From NCBI RefSeq assembly GCF_006980705.1, contig NZ_SBHO01000007.1:1-64000 (forward strand): DNA of 64,000 bases. Direction: 5' to 3'. Of the stretch, positions 60,976-64,000 are shown one piece after another. The DNA comes from Tepidiphilus olei. GTDB lineage: Bacteria; Pseudomonadota; Gammaproteobacteria; Burkholderiales; Rhodocyclaceae. The notes beneath the pieces were generated by a model, which was given only the letters and a program-made list of their open reading frames with translations, ran no database searches and had not been told where the DNA came from. Both the position numbers and the translations under genes were made by a program. Position 1 is the stretch's first letter; every line of letters begins with the position of its first letter.

Positions 60976-63900
60976 TCACATGCTGCGCCGGTACTGCCCG
61001 CCCACCTCGTAGAGCGCCTGCGACAGCTGCCCCAGCGAGCAGTAGCGCACCGCGTCCATCAGCACCTCGAAAACGTTCCCCCCGGCCATGGCCGTCTCCT
61101 TGACCTTGGCGAGCCACTTCGGCGCCTCCTCGCGGTTGCGCTCGTGGAATTCCCGCAGGCGGCGCAGCTGGCTTTGCTTTTCTTCCTCGGTCGAGCGCGC
61201 GAGCTCGAGCTTCTCGGGGATGACGTCGCCCTTCGGATTGCGGAAGGTGTTGACGCCGATGATGGGCAAGCTGCCGTCGTGCTTCTTTTGCTCGTAATAG
61301 AGCGATTCTTCCTGGATCTTGCTGCGCTGATAGCCCGTCTCCATCGCCCCGAGCACCCCGCCGCGTTCGGCCAGACGCTCGAACTCGCGCAGTACCTCTT
61401 CCTCCACCAGGTCGGTGAGCTCCTCGATGATGAAACTGCCCTGGTTCGGGTTCTCGTTCTTTGCTAGCCCCCACTCGCGGTTGATGATGAGCTGGATCGC
61501 CATCGCCCGGCGCACCGACTCCTCCGTGGGCGTGGTGATCGCCTCGTCGTAGGCGTTGGTGTGCAGGCTGTTGCAGTTGTCGTAGATGGCGATGAGCGCC
61601 TGCAAGGTGGTGCGGATGTCGTTGAAGTCCATCTCCTGCGCGTGCAGCGAGCGGCCCGAAGTCTGGATGTGGTACTTCAGCTTCTGGCTGCGCTCGTTGG
61701 CCCCGTAGCGATGCTTCATCGCGATCGCCCAGATGCGCCGCGCCACGCGCCCGATCACCGAATACTCCGGATCCATGCCGTTGCTGAAGAAGAAGGAGAG
61801 GTTGGGCGCGAAGTCGTCGATGTGCATGCCGCGGGCGAGATAACTCTCGACGTAGGTGAAGCCGTTGGCCAGCGTGAAGGCGAGCTGGGTGATCGGGTTC
61901 GCCCCCGCCTCGGCGATGTGATAGCCCGAGATCGACACCGAATAGAAGTTGCGCACGTCGTGATGGACGAAGTACTCCTGGATGTCGCCCATCAGTTTCA
62001 GGGCGAATTCCGTGGAGAAGATGCAGGTGTTCTGACCCTGGTCTTCCTTCAGGATGTCGGCCTGCACCGTGCCGCGCACCGTGGAGAGCACCCACTCCTT
62101 GATCTTCTCGGCCTCCTCCTCGGTAGGTTCGCGCCCGTTCTGCTCGCGGAACTTGTCGATCTGCTGGTCGATGGCGGTGTTGAAGAACATCGCCAGGATC
62201 ATCGGCGCGGGCCCGTTGATGGTCATCGACACCGAAGTGTTGGGCGCGCACAGGTCGAATCCCGAGTAGAGCACCTTCATGTCGTCGAGCGTGGCCACCG
62301 ACACGCCCGAATTGCCGATCTTGCCGTAGATGTCGGGCCGCTCGTCCGGATCGCAGCCGTAGAGGGTGACCGAATCGAAGGCGGTGGAGAGCCGCGCCGC
62401 CGGCATTCCTTCGGTGAGCGCACGGAAACGCCGGTTGGTGCGGAAGGGGTCGCCCTCGCCAGCGAACATGCGTGTCGGATCCTCGTTCTCGCGCTTGAAG
62501 GCGAAGACCCCGGCGGTGTAGGGGAAAGAGCCGGGCACGTTCTCCTTCATGAGGAATTTGAGCACCTCGCCCTCATCCTCGAACTGGGGCAGCGCCACCT
62601 TGCGGATCTTGTTGCCCGAGAGCGACTCGTGATAGAGCCGGGTGCGCACCTCCTTGTCGCGGATCTTCACCACGTACTCGTCCTGGGCGTAGAGCTCGCG
62701 CAGGGTCGGCCACTGCTCGAGCAGTTTCTTGGCGTGCGGCGTGAGCTCCCCATCTTTCCACGCGATGAGCTCGTCGAAGTGCTCGGCCGGCTTGCCGCAC
62801 TGCGCGAAGAGCGCCTTGGCGATGCGCAGCGACTGGCGCTCGCGGGCGATGCGCGCCTGCGCCTGCACCTGGCGGTGATAGTCGCGCACCGTCTGCGCGA
62901 TCTCGGCCAGATAGCGGGTGCGCTCGGGCGGGATGATGGCCCGCCCCTTGCTGGACGCGCGCACCGACACCCCCGGCAGCTTGCCCGGCATCCTCGCGTT
63001 CAGCCCCTGCGCCACCAGCCGCGGCAGCATGGCCTGGTAGAGGGCGGTGACCCCGTCGTCGTTGAAACGCGAGGCCATGGTGCCGAACACGGGCATCTCT
63101 TCCGGGGCCAGATGGAAGAGCTCGCGGTTGCGCTGATACTGCTTGCGCACGTCGCGCAACGCATCCTCCGCCCCTTTGCGGTCGAACTTGTTGATCGCCA
63201 CGAAATCGGCGAAATCGAGCATGTCGATCTTCTCGAGCTGGCTCGCGGCGCCGAACTCCGGCGTCATCACGTAGAGCGAGGTGTCCACGTACGGCACGAT
63301 GGCCGCGTCCCCCTGGCCGATGCCGGAAGTCTCGACGATGACGAGATCGTAGCCGGTGAGCTTGCAGGCGGCGATCACCTCCCTGAGCGAACGCGACACC
63401 TCGCTGCCGGTGTCGCGCGTGGCGAGCGAGCGCATGTAGATGTTCTCGTGCTCGATCGAATTCATGCGGATGCGATCGCCCAGCAACGCCCCGCCGGTGC
63501 GCTTGCGCGAGGGGTCGATGGAGATGACGGCGATCTTCAGCCGATCCCCCTGATCCAGCCGGAAGCGGCGCACCAGCTCGTCGGTGAGCGAGCTCTTGCC
63601 CGCCCCGCCGGTGCCGGTGATGCCGAGCGTGGGCACGCGCAGCGAAGCGGCCGCCTCCAGCAGCCCCCGGCGGATGGAATCGGGATAGGCGTCGTTCTCC
63701 AGCGCCGTGATCACGCGCGCGAGCGTGCGCCAGTCCCCCTGCCCCAAGCGCTCGAGGATCGCCTCGAGCGTCGCCGGCGCCTCATGGCTGAGGTCGAAGT
63801 CGGCGCGCCGGACCACGTCGTTGATCATGCCCTGCAGCCCCAGGCGGGCGCCGTCCTCGGGCGAATAGATGCGCTCCACCCCGTAGGCCTCGAGCTCGCG

Positions 63901-64000
63901 GATCTCGGGCGGCACGATCACCCCGCCGCCGCCGCCGAACACCTTGATCTTCTCCCCGCCGTTCGCCCGCAGCAGATCGACCATGTACTTGAAGAACTCG
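60976..64000 (-). CDS. icmF: Fused isobutyryl-CoA mutase IcmF (N-terminus beyond right edge)
   Basis: At least 1,007 codons. In order: the end of a cobalamin-binding domain ([39 protein letters not shown]), a MeaB-like GTPase with Walker [10 protein letters not shown] and [20 protein letters not shown], a linker, and a large mutase TIM barrel ([59 protein letters not shown]). This G-protein-mutase fusion is IcmF, which isomerises isobutyryl-CoA and butyryl-CoA, some members preferring isovaleryl/pivalyl-CoA. The frame is open to base 64000, so an ATG at 63984 is internal. The DxHxxG cobalamin ligand should lie just outside the window. Confidence 0.95.
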   Translation of the reverse strand, partial: EFFKYMVDLLRANGGEKIKVFGGGGGVIVPPEIRELEAYGVERIYSPEDGARLGLQGMINDVVRRADFDLSHEAPATLEAILERLGQGDWRTLARVITALENDAYPDSIRRGLLEAAASLRVPTLGITGTGGAGKSSLTDELVRRFRLDQGDRLKIAVISIDPSRKRTGGALLGDRIRMNSIEHENIYMRSLATRDTGSEVSRSLREVIAACKLTGYDLVIVETSGIGQGDAAIVPYVDTSLYVMTPEFGAASQLEKIDMLDFADFVAINKFDRKGAEDALRDVRKQYQRNRELFHLAPEEMPVFGTMASRFNDDGVTALYQAMLPRLVAQGLNARMPGKLPGVSVRASSKGRAIIPPERTRYLAEIAQTVRDYHRQVQAQARIARERQSLRIAKALFAQCGKPAEHFDELIAWKDGELTPHAKKLLEQWPTLRELYAQDEYVVKIRDKEVRTRLYHESLSGNKIRKVALPQFEDEGEVLKFLMKENVPGSFPYTAGVFAFKRENEDPTRMFAGEGDPFRTNRRFRALTEGMPAARLSTAFDSVTLYGCDPDERPDIYGKIGNSGVSVATLDDMKVLYSGFDLCAPNTSVSMTINGPAPMILAMFFNTAIDQQIDKFREQNGREPTEEEAEKIKEWVLSTVRGTVQADILKEDQGQNTCIFSTEFALKLMGDIQEYFVHHDVRNFYSVSISGYHIAEAGANPITQLAFTLANGFTYVESYLARGMHIDDFAPNLSFFFSNGMDPEYSVIGRVARRIWAIAMKHRYGANERSQKLKYHIQTSGRSLHAQEMDFNDIRTTLQALIAIYDNCNSLHTNAYDEAITTPTEESVRRAMAIQLIINREWGLAKNENPNQGSFIIEELTDLVEEEVLREFERLAERGGVLGAMETGYQRSKIQEESLYYEQKKHDGSLPIIGVNTFRNPKGDVIPEKLELARSTEEEKQSQLRRLREFHERNREEAPKWLAKVKETAMAGGNVFEVLMDAVRYCSLGQLSQALYEVGGQYRRSM

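Overview
The window is a dense, GC-rich (roughly two-thirds G+C) bacterial chromosome segment. Gene content and order point to a betaproteobacterium: the tRNA-Tyr/Gly/Thr-tuf cluster, the ybgC-tolQRAB-pal-cpoB-queE-queC run, lptB-rpoN-hpf-ptsN-hprK, and an HslV with a short propeptide. I cannot name the genus from sequence alone. Nearly all of it is ordinary housekeeping chromosome with overlapping start/stop codons (ATGA or TGATG).

Layout. 1-855: 5' part of tuf and three tRNA genes on the minus strand, with their promoter. 1042-11681: a rightward run made of an HlyD/RbbA/YhhJ-type ABC export system, gamma-glutamyltransferase, Maf, RNase G, a UbiA-family prenyltransferase and ruvA. 11682-11825: a 144-bp terminal-inverted-repeat element (MITE-like). 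11826-15680: leftward STAS protein-hslV-hslU-AEC permease. 15854-22467: ybgC-tol-pal-cpoB and queE-queC. 22542-25327: hybrid histidine kinase and OmpR-type regulator. 25380-25877: VOC protein resembling methylmalonyl-CoA epimerase.

25888-28904 is the only clearly accessory stretch: half of the same MITE-like element joined to a serine recombinase that has lost its C-terminal domain, followed by three different toxin-antitoxin modules (MazEF-like, AbrB/PIN, YefM/YoeB) and degenerate repeats. 29067-35850 is a leftward propionyl-CoA/methylmalonyl-CoA operon (mcm-meaB-pccB-pccA), with a divergent GntR regulator and a crotonase-fold protein at 35989-37499. Two lipoproteins follow, then cobalamin genes (cobQ, cobD, cobC-like), thiL-pgpA-pncC, recA-recX, lptB-rpoN-hpf-ptsN-hprK, ilvA, fau, slt, an NDUFA9-like protein, cca, a hydrolase, MidA and a pteridine-reductase-like SDR. 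A second full MITE-like copy (59145-59288), a PagL-like deacylase, a [2Fe-2S] ferredoxin and a hydrolase precede the partial gene for fused isobutyryl-CoA mutase (IcmF), which runs off the right edge.

Functional theme. Two adenosylcobalamin-dependent mutases (Mcm and IcmF), the MeaB chaperone, propionyl-CoA carboxylase, a possible epimerase and three late cobalamin-synthesis genes lie within about 40 kb. This indicates B12-dependent short-chain and branched acyl-CoA metabolism. The most unusual DNA features are the MITE-like elements, both full copies of which sit exactly at a gene's stop codon, and the recombinase/toxin-antitoxin islet between the epimerase-like gene and the carboxylase operon. 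I saw no CRISPR array, complete insertion sequence or phage, and no gene-free stretch over 300 bases.
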